This document shows positions 46,086 to 54,656 of a DNA stretch of 64,000 bases, piece after piece. The stretch is from Brachionus manjavacas (taxonomy: Eukaryota > Rotifera > Eurotatoria > Ploima > Brachionidae): the NCBI GenBank assembly GCA_019054805.1, contig JAHQIY010000043.1:1-64000 (forward strand), given 5' to 3'. The notes beneath the pieces are model-generated. The model ran no database searches and was not told the origin of the DNA. It was given only the letters and a program-made list of their open reading frames with translations. Each line of letters starts with the position of its first letter. The stretch's first letter is position 1. The translations under genes and the position numbers were made by a program.

Positions 46086-49000
46086 TGCTGTTATCTGATG
46101 TTTCAGTAAAGAGACCTGTTGCTGCGGTTGTACTCAGCCTTCTACTGTGTGTGTTTGGTATTGTCTCATTTAGCAAGCTTGCGGTGCGCGAGATGCCAGA
46201 CATCGAAAGCCCTGTGGTCTCGATCAACACGCGTTACGATGGTGCTTCAGCAACCATCATAGAAAGTCAGATAACGTCGGTGCTCGAAGATCAGCTTTCA
46301 GGTATCAGTGGTATAGATGAAATTTCCTCTACAACGCGTAATAGTAGTTCTAGAATCACTATCACGTTTGAGCTGGGCTACGATCTGAATACGGGCGTCA
46401 GTGACGTTCGAGATGCGGTAGCAAGGGCTCAGCGCGCATTGCCTGATGAAGCCGATGACCCAGTTGTTTTTAAGAACAATGGCTCCGGTGAAGCCTCTCT
46501 TTATATCAACCTAAGTTCATCGGAGATGGATCGGACTCAGCTAACCGATTACGTTGACAGAGTGCTACTTGACCGTTTTAGCCTTATCTCTGGGGTGAGC
46601 TCGGTTGATGTTTCCGGCGGCTTGTACAAGGTGATGTATGTTAAGCTTAAACCTGACCAAATGGCAGGGCGTGGCGTGACGGCATCGGATATTACAACCG
46701 CCTTACGCAGTGAGAACGTTGAAAATCCGGGTGGTGAAGTGCGTAACGATCAAATCGTCATGTCTGTTCGTACTGCACGCAGCTATAACCAATCTGAAGA
46801 CTTTGAGTATCTGGTCGTCAAGCGTGCTTCAGATAACTCGCCAATCTATCTGAAAGATGTTGCGGATGTTTTCATTGGCGCAGAGAACGAAAACTCGACC
46901 TTTAAAAGTGATGGTGTCGTTAACGTAAGTATGGGGATCGTACCCCAATCGGATGCGAATCCGCTTGAGGTTGCGACGAGAGTGCACAAAGAAGTCGAGA
47001 ATATTCAACAGTTCTTGCCTGAAGGAACGCGCTTAGCCATCGATTATGATTCAACGGTGTTTATCGAGCGTTCAATTGCGGAAGTCTACAGCACGCTGTT
47101 TATTACCGGTGGTCTTGTTATCTTGGTGCTGTACATCTTTATCGGCCAAGCAAGAGCGACGTTAATCCCAGCCGTAACCGTTCCTGTTTCTTTGATTTCA
47201 TCTTTTATCGCCGCTTACTATTTTGGTTTCTCGATCAACCTCATCACCTTAATGGCTTTGATCCTATCGATTGGTCTGGTTGTAGATGATGCGATTGTGG
47301 TCGTTGAGAACATCTTCCACCATATTGAGCGTGGAGAGAAACCCCTGCTCGCTGCTTACAAAGGGACGCGCGAAGTGGGTTTCGCGGTTGTAGCGACGAC
47401 CTTGGTGCTAGTCATGGTCTTCCTGCCAATTTCCTTTATGGATGGCATGGTCGGCTTACTGTTCACGGAGTTCTCGGTACTGTTGGCGATGTCGGTGATC
47501 TTCTCCTCGTTGATCGCATTAACCTTAACGCCAGTTTTAGGCAGCAAGCTGCTAAAAGCCAATGTTAAACCAAACCGCTTTAATCTGTTTATCGACAATA
47601 TGTTTAGCCACCTTGAATCAGGCTATCGTAAGGTTCTGAAAGGGGCTCTGAGTTGGAAATGGGCGGCGCCTCTTGTCATCATGGCGTGTGTCGGCGGTAG
47701 TTGGGGACTCATGCAGCAGGTTCCTGCTCAATTAGCGCCTTCAGAGGACCGCGGTGTTATCTTTGCTTTTGCTCGCGGTGCTGATGCAACCAGTTACAAC
47801 CGTATGGCGGCAAACATGGATATCATTGAAGAACGCTTGATGCCTCTGCTTGGGCAGGGCTTCCTCAAATCCTTTAGCATTCAATCGCCAGCTTTTGGCG
47901 GTAATGCGGGCGACCAAACGGGCTTTGTTATCATGATCCTTGAAGATTGGAATGATCGTGATATCACCGCACAGCAAGCTTTGGGCGAAGTTCGCAAAGC
48001 GCTAGCGGGTATCGCTGATGTTAGAGTATTCCCATTTATGCCAGGTTTCCGTGGTGGCTCTAGCGAACCTGTTCAGTTTGTTCTCGGTGGTTCTGATTAT
48101 GCTGAACTTAAAACTTGGGCGGAAAAACTAGAGCAACTTGCTGAAGACTCGCCATTTATGGAAGGCGCAGACATCAACTACTCGGAAAGAACGCCTGAGC
48201 TAGTTGTGTCAGTAGATAAACAGCGCGCAGCCGAGCTTGGGATTAGCGTGGAAGCGATCTCGGAAACACTTGAAATCATGTTGGGTGGTAAGAGTGAGAC
48301 GACCTTTGTTGAGCGCGGTGAAGAGTATGACGTTTACCTGCGTGGTGATGAGAACAGCTTTAACAATGCCGCGGATCTGAGCCAAATTTATATGCGTACG
48401 GCTTCTGGTGAATTGGTCACTCTTGATGCGGTCACTAAGATTGAAGAGGTTGCCTCATCGATTCGTCTATCGCACTACAACAAGCAGAAGGCCGTGACAA
48501 TTACTGCCAACCTCTCTGGCGGTTATACCTTAGGGGATGCGCTTGATTTCTTAGACCAACAAGCGATAGAGCTATTACCGGGCGACATTTCGGTGAGCTA
48601 CTCTGGTGAGTCAAAAGACTATAAAGAGAACCAGTCGAGTATCTTAGTTGTGTTTGGTTTAGCGCTGCTGGTGGCTTATCTCGTTCTGGCTGCGCAGTTT
48701 GAAAGCTTTATCAACCCGTTAGTTGTTATGTTTACCGTCCCTATGGGGGTATTTGGTGGCTTCCTTGGACTGTTTGTGATGGGACAAGGCCTCAACATTT
48801 ATAGCCAGATTGGTATGATTATGTTGATCGGTATGGTAACTAAGAACGGTATCTTGATTGTTGAGTTTGCTAACCAACTTCGCGACCGCGGCATTGAGTT
48901 TGATAAGGCTATTGTTGATGCGTCTGCGCGTCGCCTGCGCCCAATCATGATGACAGCCTTTACCACTCTTGCTGGTGCTATACCGTTGATTATGTCAACG

Positions 49001-49207
49001 GGGGCGGGCTATGAAAGCCGTGTGGCTGTAGGTACGGTGATTTTCTTTGGTATGGGCTTCGCAACTTTGGTAACTCTGTTCGTTATCCCTGCAATGTACC
49101 GCTTGATTTCAGCAACGACTCAGTCGCCTGGTCATGTGGAAGCTGAGCTAAACAAAGAGCTAAGCCACGATGTGAAAGCACGTGTTTCGCACGGAGAGTT
49201 GGAGTAA
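46085..49207 (+). CDS. RND efflux transporter permease subunit
   Basis: The 1040-residue inner-membrane pump has 12 helices with two large periplasmic loops. It begins LLSDVSVKRPVAAVVLSLLL and has the proton-relay Asp401-Asp402 in GLVVDDAIVVVENIF, TLVLVMVFLPISFMDG, and GMVTKNGILIVEFANQLRDRG in helix 10. It belongs to the HAE1 class that exports drugs, bile salts or dyes. Substrate range cannot be read from sequence. It is the likely VexH counterpart. No outer-membrane channel gene is adjacent, so TolC is presumably shared. Confidence 0.95.
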   Translation: MLLSDVSVKRPVAAVVLSLLLCVFGIVSFSKLAVREMPDIESPVVSINTRYDGASATIIESQITSVLEDQLSGISGIDEISSTTRNSSSRITITFELGYDLNTGVSDVRDAVARAQRALPDEADDPVVFKNNGSGEASLYINLSSSEMDRTQLTDYVDRVLLDRFSLISGVSSVDVSGGLYKVMYVKLKPDQMAGRGVTASDITTALRSENVENPGGEVRNDQIVMSVRTARSYNQSEDFEYLVVKRASDNSPIYLKDVADVFIGAENENSTFKSDGVVNVSMGIVPQSDANPLEVATRVHKEVENIQQFLPEGTRLAIDYDSTVFIERSIAEVYSTLFITGGLVILVLYIFIGQARATLIPAVTVPVSLISSFIAAYYFGFSINLITLMALILSIGLVVDDAIVVVENIFHHIERGEKPLLAAYKGTREVGFAVVATTLVLVMVFLPISFMDGMVGLLFTEFSVLLAMSVIFSSLIALTLTPVLGSKLLKANVKPNRFNLFIDNMFSHLESGYRKVLKGALSWKWAAPLVIMACVGGSWGLMQQVPAQLAPSEDRGVIFAFARGADATSYNRMAANMDIIEERLMPLLGQGFLKSFSIQSPAFGGNAGDQTGFVIMILEDWNDRDITAQQALGEVRKALAGIADVRVFPFMPGFRGGSSEPVQFVLGGSDYAELKTWAEKLEQLAEDSPFMEGADINYSERTPELVVSVDKQRAAELGISVEAISETLEIMLGGKSETTFVERGEEYDVYLRGDENSFNNAADLSQIYMRTASGELVTLDAVTKIEEVASSIRLSHYNKQKAVTITANLSGGYTLGDALDFLDQQAIELLPGDISVSYSGESKDYKENQSSILVVFGLALLVAYLVLAAQFESFINPLVVMFTVPMGVFGGFLGLFVMGQGLNIYSQIGMIMLIGMVTKNGILIVEFANQLRDRGIEFDKAIVDASARRLRPIMMTAFTTLAGAIPLIMSTGAGYESRVAVGTVIFFGMGFATLVTLFVIPAMYRLISATTQSPGHVEAELNKELSHDVKARVSHGELE

Positions 49208-49350
49208 AGGGCCCGGAACGGGCGTTGCCTTCGGGAATTTGGAACGGGCTTCGCCCTATGGAACACTTCGTTTCGGGAAAACGGGATCGGGCTTCGCCCT
49301 TCGAGAGTTTTTCGTTCCCGCATCCCGAATCCATAGCGAAGCGTTCCAAA
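49208..49350. repeat. GC-rich inverted-repeat intergenic element, copy 2
   Basis: Non-coding. GGAACGGGCTTCGCCCTATG at 49241-49260 is roughly complementary to CATAGCGAAGCGTTCC at 49332-49347 and encloses further GGGC-TTC-GCCC minihairpins. The part 49250-49278 matches copy 1 (28174-28202) at 27 of 29 positions. CCCGCATCC follows in both copies, and a strong hairpin lies next to each. Confidence 0.8.
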
Positions 49351-49381
49351 ATAAAAAGGGTTGATACCATGTATCAACCCT
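49351..49381 (-). terminator. Rho-independent terminator of yitT
   Basis: AGGGTTGATAC and GTATCAACCCT form a perfect 11-bp stem with a 3-base loop. The T-run is on the minus-strand side (49353-49357). Confidence 0.85.
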
Positions 49382-49392
49382 CAAAAACTTTC

Positions 49393-49469
49393 CAGTTATC
49401 CAGTTATCCAGTTATCCAGTTATCCAGTTATCCAGTTATCCAGTTATCCAGTTATCCAGTTATCCAGTT
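49393..49469. repeat. Tandem octamer array (9.6 x CAGTTATC)
   Basis: Nine perfect copies of CAGTTATC (49393-49464) plus CAGTT. The array ends one base before the yitT stop codon (TAG, complement of 49471-49473), so it occupies the immediate 3' untranslated region. Confidence 0.97.
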
Positions 49470-49470
49470 T

Positions 49471-50106
49471 CTAACCGTAATTCACACTATAACGCGTTGG
49501 CTTGTGGTTCATTGCCAACACAAGGTTAAGTGCAATTGCACCAATGATAGAAAGCACGATAATTTGCGGTGACACGAAGAAAAACGATGCGACTAAAATT
49601 GTAAAATCGATAGCTAGCTGAGATTTTCCAACCGAAATGCCGAATTTATCTTGGATAAACAGACATAGAACATTGAAACCGCCCAAACTAGAGCGATGAC
49701 GGAAGAGAATCAACATCCCCAATCCCATCAAAAGACCACCTGCGACTGCACAGTAGACTTCGTTGATGGTATCTAAGCTAATCACTAAATAGAGGTGATC
49801 GGCAAATACAGAGACCAAGGCGCCAGAAATTGCACTATTAAAAGCAAAGCGCGAACCGAATCGTTTCCATGCCAAAAGGTAAAAAGGGCAATTGGCAATA
49901 AAGTAGAGAGTACCAAAAGAGAACGAAACAAATTGGCTAGCTAACAGTGCCAGTCCGGTTGTGCCGCCAGTGAGCAATGACGCTGATTGTAAAAAGAAAA
50001 CCCCTTGGGCAACCAGAAAAGTCCCGGTCAAAATTGCGATCCAGTCTTCTCTTCTTGAGTGTTTTTCCATCAATTTAAAATTTAACTGCTGAATATTGGC
50101 GTGCAT
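49471..50106 (-). CDS. YitT-family membrane protein
   Basis: The 211-residue protein has about five hydrophobic helices and the DUF161-type opening LTGTFLVAQGVFFLQSASLLTGGTTGLALL, with GGLLMGLGMLILFRHRSSLGGFNVL. The function is unknown. A start at 50070 (MEKHSRREDW) is also possible. It lacks the C-terminal DUF2179 domain found in longer relatives, typical of the short proteobacterial forms. It is divergent from glyA. Confidence 0.85.
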   Translation of the reverse strand: MHANIQQLNFKLMEKHSRREDWIAILTGTFLVAQGVFFLQSASLLTGGTTGLALLASQFVSFSFGTLYFIANCPFYLLAWKRFGSRFAFNSAISGALVSVFADHLYLVISLDTINEVYCAVAGGLLMGLGMLILFRHRSSLGGFNVLCLFIQDKFGISVGKSQLAIDFTILVASFFFVSPQIIVLSIIGAIALNLVLAMNHKPTRYSVNYG

Positions 50107-50433
50107 ACTATTTAAAAATTGAGGATTTCGGTAGCTTGAGAGGGAAAATTAAGGTAAACCTATGTAATTATCGTTTTACGGAGTGTAAAGGATAAAATTG
50201 ACACTTTTCTAAGTCATCATTTGGAGAAATGTTCAATATGACATTCCTTGTAAAGCATTATGAAAAAACTGCATGAGAAAAATTTCAATTTTCTCTTTAT
50301 GACCTAGATCAAATTATGTAGAATGCGCGTCATTAGCTTAATGCAAACGTTTGCGTCAGGTAAAAACGTCGGTATTGAGGTCATAAATCAGTTTTTTAAA
50401 ACTTTAAGTCTTAATCTGAGTCAGGAGATACAG
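50107..50433. promoter_or_regulatory. yitT-glyA divergent intergenic region
   Basis: This 327-bp AT-rich gap carries the glyA promoter, a PurR box and a leader of about 80 bases. An ORF extension of glyA to 50323 crosses the operator and is not coding. A putative promoter is TTTATG (50296-50301), 17 bp, TAGAAT (50319-50324). Confidence 0.6.
50343..50354 (+). promoter_or_regulatory. PurR-like operator upstream of glyA
   Basis: GCAAACGTTTGC is a perfect 12-bp palindrome equal to the core of the PurR box (consensus ACGCAAACGTTTGCGT), and GT follows on the right as in the consensus. It lies just after the putative -10, suited to repression. E. coli glyA is also under PurR control. Confidence 0.85.
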
Positions 50434-51684
50434 ATGCTAAAGCGTGATATGAACATCGCAGATTACGATGCGGAACTGTTCGCAGCAATCCAAGAAGAAA
50501 CTCTTCGCCAGGAAGAACACATTGAACTAATCGCTTCTGAAAACTACACAAGCCCACGTGTAATGGAAGCTCAAGGTTCTCAGCTAACTAACAAATACGC
50601 TGAAGGTTACCCAGGCAAGCGTTACTACGGTGGTTGTGAGTACGTAGATAAAGCAGAAGCTCTTGCTATTGACCGTGCATGTGAGCTTTTCGGTTGTGAG
50701 TATGCAAACGTACAGCCACACTCTGGTTCTCAAGCAAACAGTGCTGTTTACATGGCACTTCTAAACCCAGGCGATACTGTTCTAGGTATGAGCCTAGCGC
50801 ACGGTGGTCACCTGACTCACGGTTCACCAGTAAACTTCTCTGGTAAGCACTACAACGTTATTCCTTACGGTATCGACGAAGCGGGCCAAATTAACTACGA
50901 CGAAATGGAGCAACTGGCTCTTGAGCACAAACCTAAGATGATTATTGGTGGTTTCTCAGCTTACTCTCAAATCGTAGATTGGGCTCGCATGCGTGAAATC
51001 GCAGACAAAGCGGGTGCTTGGTTGTTTGTAGATATGGCTCACGTAGCAGGTCTAATTGCTGCAGGTGTATACCCAACGCCAGTGCCACACGCTCACGTCG
51101 TGACAACTACGACGCATAAAACGCTAGCAGGTCCACGTGGTGGTCTAATCCTGTCTAATGCTGGCGAAGAGATGTACAAGAAACTGAACTCTGCTGTATT
51201 CCCTGGTGGTCAAGGTGGTCCTCTAATGCACGTTATCGCGGGTAAAGCGGTTGCATTTAAAGAAGCAATGGAGCCAGAGTTCAAAGAGTACCAAGCACGC
51301 GTTGTTAAGAATGCAAAAGCTATGGTTGCTCAGTTCCAAGAGCGCGGTTACAAAATCGTTTCTAACGGTACAGAGAACCACCTGTTCCTAGTTGATCTGA
51401 TCGACAAGGACATTACAGGTAAAGATGCAGATGCAGCACTAGGTGCAGCCAACATCACTGTAAACAAAAACTCAGTACCAAACGACCCACGTAGCCCATT
51501 CGTTACTTCTGGTATCCGCGTAGGTTCTCCGGCAATCACTCGCCGTGGTTTCACTGAAGATGATGCAAAAGATCTAGCGAACTGGATGTGTGACGTTCTA
51601 GATAATATCGGCAACGAAGAAGTTATCGAAGCGACTAAAGCTAAGGTTCTTGAAATTTGTAAGCGTCTACCAGTTTACGCTTAA
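50434..51684 (+). CDS. glyA: Serine hydroxymethyltransferase
   Basis: GlyA converts serine and tetrahydrofolate to glycine and methylene-THF, the main source of one-carbon units. The ATG at 50434 with AGGAGA 5 bp upstream gives 416 residues. The PLP-binding Lys229 is in [15 protein letters not shown]. Other blocks are [30 protein letters not shown] and [12 protein letters not shown]. The PurR box upstream ties it to purine demand. Confidence 0.97.
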   Translation: MLKRDMNIADYDAELFAAIQEETLRQEEHIELIASENYTSPRVMEAQGSQLTNKYAEGYPGKRYYGGCEYVDKAEALAIDRACELFGCEYANVQPHSGSQANSAVYMALLNPGDTVLGMSLAHGGHLTHGSPVNFSGKHYNVIPYGIDEAGQINYDEMEQLALEHKPKMIIGGFSAYSQIVDWARMREIADKAGAWLFVDMAHVAGLIAAGVYPTPVPHAHVVTTTTHKTLAGPRGGLILSNAGEEMYKKLNSAVFPGGQGGPLMHVIAGKAVAFKEAMEPEFKEYQARVVKNAKAMVAQFQERGYKIVSNGTENHLFLVDLIDKDITGKDADAALGAANITVNKNSVPNDPRSPFVTSGIRVGSPAITRRGFTEDDAKDLANWMCDVLDNIGNEEVIEATKAKVLEICKRLPVYA

Positions 51685-51705
51685 TCAGGTTTCTGCTTAA
51701 TCGAA

Positions 51706-51732
51706 AACACCTCCCGCTGGAGGTGTTTTTTT
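51706..51732 (+). terminator. Rho-independent terminator after glyA
   Basis: AACACCTCC, CGCT loop, GGAGGTGTT, then a T-run. Confidence 0.92.
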
Positions 51733-51741
51733 ATGTCTACA

Positions 51742-51789
51742 ATACCAACCAGAATAAACCTCTGAGTACCTATTTATCCCGGTTGGTAT
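51742..51789. repeat. MITE-like element, short form
   Basis: The perfect 9-bp ends ATACCAACC and GGTTGGTAT are extended by imperfect pairing (AGAATAAA against TTTATCCC). The 48-bp element shares both termini with the 163-bp element at 43956, as if its interior had been lost. Confidence 0.75.
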
Positions 51790-51794
51790 AAAAC

Positions 51795-51825
51795 AAAAAC
51801 GGCAGCCTTGTTGGGCTGCCGTTTG
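51795..51825 (-). terminator. Terminator of the small lipoprotein gene
   Basis: AAACGGCAGCC and GGCTGCCGTTT form an 11-bp stem; the T-rich tail is on the minus strand (about 51790-51800). Confidence 0.88.
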
Positions 51826-51840
51826 AGATCTTAGTTCAGC

Positions 51841-52167
51841 TTATTTGTTTACGCTGATTGTCTCACCAGATTTACAACGGAACTGGTAGTACTTAGTGCT
51901 TTCGTTGAACTTAGATAGACCTTCACCACTACAGTAGTCAGCGTTGATATCACGCATGGTGTCTAGAGTTGCTTCAGTGCGAAGAGCAAACTTAGAGCCG
52001 TCAGCACATACAATGCGTACTCGACCATCGTCACTGACTGAGTAAGTTTTCACTTCAGTGTTACAAAGTTCGAAAGAAGCGTCCATGTAGTTGTCTTGCT
52101 GAGTGGGTTCAGATGCACAACCTGCAAGAGTAATAGCCACAACAGCGGCAGCGAAAATGTTTTTCAT
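51841..52167 (-). CDS. Small putative lipoprotein, function unknown
   Basis: From the ATG at 52167 (GGATAG upstream) the protein has 108 residues. The signal peptide ends in the lipobox TLAGC (Cys near residue 17). The mature domain has four further Cys in FELCNTEV, VRIVCADGSKF, ADYCSGEG and YQFRCKSGETI, enough for two disulfides. I do not recognise the family. It stands alone with its own terminator. Confidence 0.7.
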   Translation of the reverse strand: MKNIFAAAVVAITLAGCASEPTQQDNYMDASFELCNTEVKTYSVSDDGRVRIVCADGSKFALRTEATLDTMRDINADYCSGEGLSKFNESTKYYQFRCKSGETISVNK

Positions 52168-52356
52168 GCGTCTATCCAATATTTCGAGTATTTAAAGCCA
52201 ATCCCATCATTTATCTGAACATAAAGTTATTGGCATGAATAAAGTTTGATTTAGGTATTATATCAAACCTAGAGTTTCATTCTAGTATCAAAGTTGTTTC
52301 AATACTTGATATGGTAGTGGATTGTGGCGGGTGAGTAAAATCGCTACAAATAAAAT

Positions 52357-52384
52357 ATGCCTCACGTTCAAAAACGAGAGGCAT
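52357..52384 (-). terminator. Terminator of the lipA-side operon
   Basis: On the minus strand ATGCCTCTCGTT pairs with AACGTGAGGCAT with one mismatch, followed by ATTTTATTT. Confidence 0.8.
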
Positions 52385-52409
52385 AGATAAGTGATTGTCT
52401 TACTGTAAT

Positions 52410-53375
52410 TTAGCTTACTTCTACGCCTTGAGCTTGTAAGTCAGCATGGTACGAAGAACGTACAAATGGACCACAAGCTGCGTGAGTAAAGCCAAGCTCA
52501 AGTGCGATTTCTTTTAGCTCATCAAACTCTGACGGCGGAACGTAACGTTCAACCGGTAGGTGATGACGGCTAGGTGCTAGGTATTGGCCTAACGTCAGCA
52601 TGGTGACACCGTGAGCACGAAGATCTTTCAATACTTCGACGATCTCTTCTTTTGTTTCGCCTAAGCCCATCATGATGCCTGACTTAGTCGGAATGTTTGG
52701 GTGCTGCTCTTTGAATTTTTGTAGCAGCTGCAATGACCACTTGTAGTTCGCGCCAGGGCGAGCTTTACGATACAGGCGAGGTGCTGTCTCTAAGTTGTGG
52801 TTGAAAACATCCGGTGGATTGTCTTTTAGCAACTCAAGAGCAACATCCATACGACCACGGAAGTCAGGTACAAGCGTTTCAATCTTAATGTTCGGATTTA
52901 GTTCGCGGATCTCACGGTTACAGTCGGCAAAATGCTGCGCACCACCATCACGGAGATCGTCACGGTCAACAGAAGTAATAACCACGTACTTCAGTTTCAT
53001 GTCTTGAATGGTTTTAGCCAATTTCTTCGGCTCATCTGCTTCAGGAGCCAGTGGACGTCCATGAGCAACGTCGCAGAATGGGCAACGACGGGTACAAATC
53101 GCACCCAAAATCATAAAGGTTGCAGTACCGTGGTTAAAACATTCTGCAAGGTTAGGGCATGAAGCTTCTTCACAAACGGAGTGTAAGTTGTTTTTACGCA
53201 TTGCCGATTTAATATCTTGAATGCGCTGGCTGTCCGCAGGTAGCTTGATCTTCATCCAGTCTGGTTTACGAAGAACTTCTTTTTGCTCTGTAGGCATGTT
53301 CTTTACTGGAATCAGTGCCATTTTATCAGCGTCGCGGTACTTAACGCCTTTTTCCATTTGGATTGGTTTACTCAT
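52410..53375 (-). CDS. lipA: Lipoyl synthase
   Basis: LipA inserts two sulfurs into octanoyl groups on lipoate-dependent enzymes. The ATG at 53375 with GAGAAG upstream gives 321 residues, equal to E. coli. The auxiliary cluster cysteines are Cys68, Cys73 and Cys79 ([12 protein letters not shown]), and the radical-SAM cysteines are Cys94, Cys98 and Cys101 (CTRRCPFC). It lies 7 bp after lipB, so the pathway pair is co-transcribed. Confidence 0.98.
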   Translation of the reverse strand: MSKPIQMEKGVKYRDADKMALIPVKNMPTEQKEVLRKPDWMKIKLPADSQRIQDIKSAMRKNNLHSVCEEASCPNLAECFNHGTATFMILGAICTRRCPFCDVAHGRPLAPEADEPKKLAKTIQDMKLKYVVITSVDRDDLRDGGAQHFADCNREIRELNPNIKIETLVPDFRGRMDVALELLKDNPPDVFNHNLETAPRLYRKARPGANYKWSLQLLQKFKEQHPNIPTKSGIMMGLGETKEEIVEVLKDLRAHGVTMLTLGQYLAPSRHHLPVERYVPPSEFDELKEIALELGFTHAACGPFVRSSYHADLQAQGVEVS

Positions 53376-53382
53376 GCTTCTC

Positions 53383-54051
53383 TTACTTCTCGTTATTGTT
53401 GGTCTTGTGGCCTGCTTGTGTGTCGACATCAACCTGTTCATAGTTAAGTAAATCAACCAGTTCTTCGACTAGTTTTGTCTCTACTTGAGTCATGTCATCA
53501 GGTCCGCCAAGTTGGCTGACTTGAACCATTTCCATTCCAGCATAACCACAAGGGTTGATACGTAGAAATGGCGTAAGATCCATATTCACATTTAGCGCTA
53601 AGCCGTGGAACGAACAACCTTTACGGATTCGTAATCCTAAGGAACAGATTTTCTTCCCATCTACATAGACACCTGGTGCATCAGGGCGTGCAGCTGAATC
53701 GATATTGTATGTTTTTAGGGTATTAATTACGAGATTCTCAATATGAGTAACAAGATCTCGTACTCCCATTTTTTTACGACGAAGGTTAATCAGAAAGTAC
53801 GCAACAAGCTGACCAGGCCCGTGGTAGGTGACTTGACCACCACGATCGCTCTGAACAACGGGGATATCACCCGTATTAAGTAGGTGTTCCGCTTTGCCTG
53901 CTTGCCCTTGTGTGAAGACTGGATTGTGCTCAACAAGCCACACCTCGTCAGCGGTGTCTTCTGTCCGGTTATCTGTGAAGTCATGCATTGCTTGCCAAAT
54001 TGGCTCGTAATCTTGTCTTCCTAGATGTTTCACAACAAGCTGGTTTTGCAT
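53383..54051 (-). CDS. lipB: Octanoyl-[ACP]:protein N-octanoyltransferase LipB
   Basis: LipB moves octanoate from ACP to lipoyl domains, supplying the LipA substrate. I take the ATG at 54051 ([11 protein letters not shown]), giving 222 residues; the ATG at 54063 is also open. The signature [16 protein letters not shown] and the catalytic region [23 protein letters not shown] with its Lys and Cys are intact. Confidence 0.96.
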   Translation of the reverse strand: MQNQLVVKHLGRQDYEPIWQAMHDFTDNRTEDTADEVWLVEHNPVFTQGQAGKAEHLLNTGDIPVVQSDRGGQVTYHGPGQLVAYFLINLRRKKMGVRDLVTHIENLVINTLKTYNIDSAARPDAPGVYVDGKKICSLGLRIRKGCSFHGLALNVNMDLTPFLRINPCGYAGMEMVQVSQLGGPDDMTQVETKLVEELVDLLNYEQVDVDTQAGHKTNNNEK

Positions 54052-54180
54052 TCCGCTTTCCATCGTCGGTTAATAAAGTTAACGGATTATAAACTGCTTC
54101 TGGTCAAGGGACTATATACCAGTAACACATTTTTAACCCTAGACTTTTTGCAGGATAATTATCTGTTTGATATCTAAAAA

Positions 54181-54202
54181 GAAAGCAGCTTTCGCTGCCT
54201 TC
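54181..54202 (-). terminator. Hairpin after ybeD
   Basis: GAAAGCAGC and GCTGCCTTC (one mismatch) with TTTC loop; T-rich on the minus strand. It separates ybeD from lipB. Confidence 0.65.
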
Positions 54203-54229
54203 AAAAAAAATTGAATTAACTCAAAATTT

Positions 54230-54508
54230 TTATAGCACCATGCGTACAATGTCGATCTCACCGAGCTCTTTGTAAAGCGTTTCAACTTGCTCGATAGAAG
54301 TTGCGGTGATATTGACAGATACTGAGTGGTAATTGCCCTTAGCACTTGGTTTTACGGTTGGGCTGTAATCACCTGGAGCATGGCGTTGGATGACTTCAAG
54401 AACCTTCTCAGGAAGCTCAGGCTTAGCATAGCCCATTACCTTGTAGGTAAACGAACAAGGGAACTCAAGCAGGTCTTTCAGTTTTGCATCTGAATTAATG
54501 TTCAGCAT
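54230..54508 (-). CDS. ybeD: YbeD-family (DUF493) protein
   Basis: The 92-residue protein has an ACT-like small alpha/beta fold with [16 protein letters not shown] and [21 protein letters not shown] typical of the family. Its function is not firmly known. It is between dacA and lipB as in E. coli. Confidence 0.93.
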   Translation of the reverse strand: MLNINSDAKLKDLLEFPCSFTYKVMGYAKPELPEKVLEVIQRHAPGDYSPTVKPSAKGNYHSVSVNITATSIEQVETLYKELGEIDIVRMVL

Positions 54509-54613
54509 TTTGAAACTCCAAGTTGGGAAGTCGTTGTTAGCAGCGCGGAATAGTACTGTCTATCGAGGATGAACTCAAGATACCCTCTGCGCTATGTCGA
54601 AAGCGTGAAAAAC

Positions 54614-54638
54614 AAAAAAGCCGCACTAGGCGGCTTTT
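54614..54638 (-). terminator. Terminator of dacA
   Basis: AAAAGCCGC and GCGGCTTTT make a perfect 9-bp stem with a T-run on the minus strand. Confidence 0.9.
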
Positions 54639-54656
54639 CAAAGCTAAGTACTCGAA

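Noticed and set aside
49393..49469. Possible CRISPR array
   Set aside because: Units are 8 bp, contiguous, with no spacers, and there are no cas genes in the window.
49132..49572. ORFs across repeat copy 2 and the octamer array
   Set aside because: They consist of repeat translation (SSYPVIQL units) and overlap the pump end or yitT in other frames.
50323..50433. N-terminal extension of glyA
   Set aside because: It would place the PurR palindrome inside coding sequence and lacks family support; ATG 50434 has a good ribosome site.
53376..53456. N-terminal extension of lipA
   Set aside because: The segment overlaps the end of lipB, and the 321-residue form matches the family.
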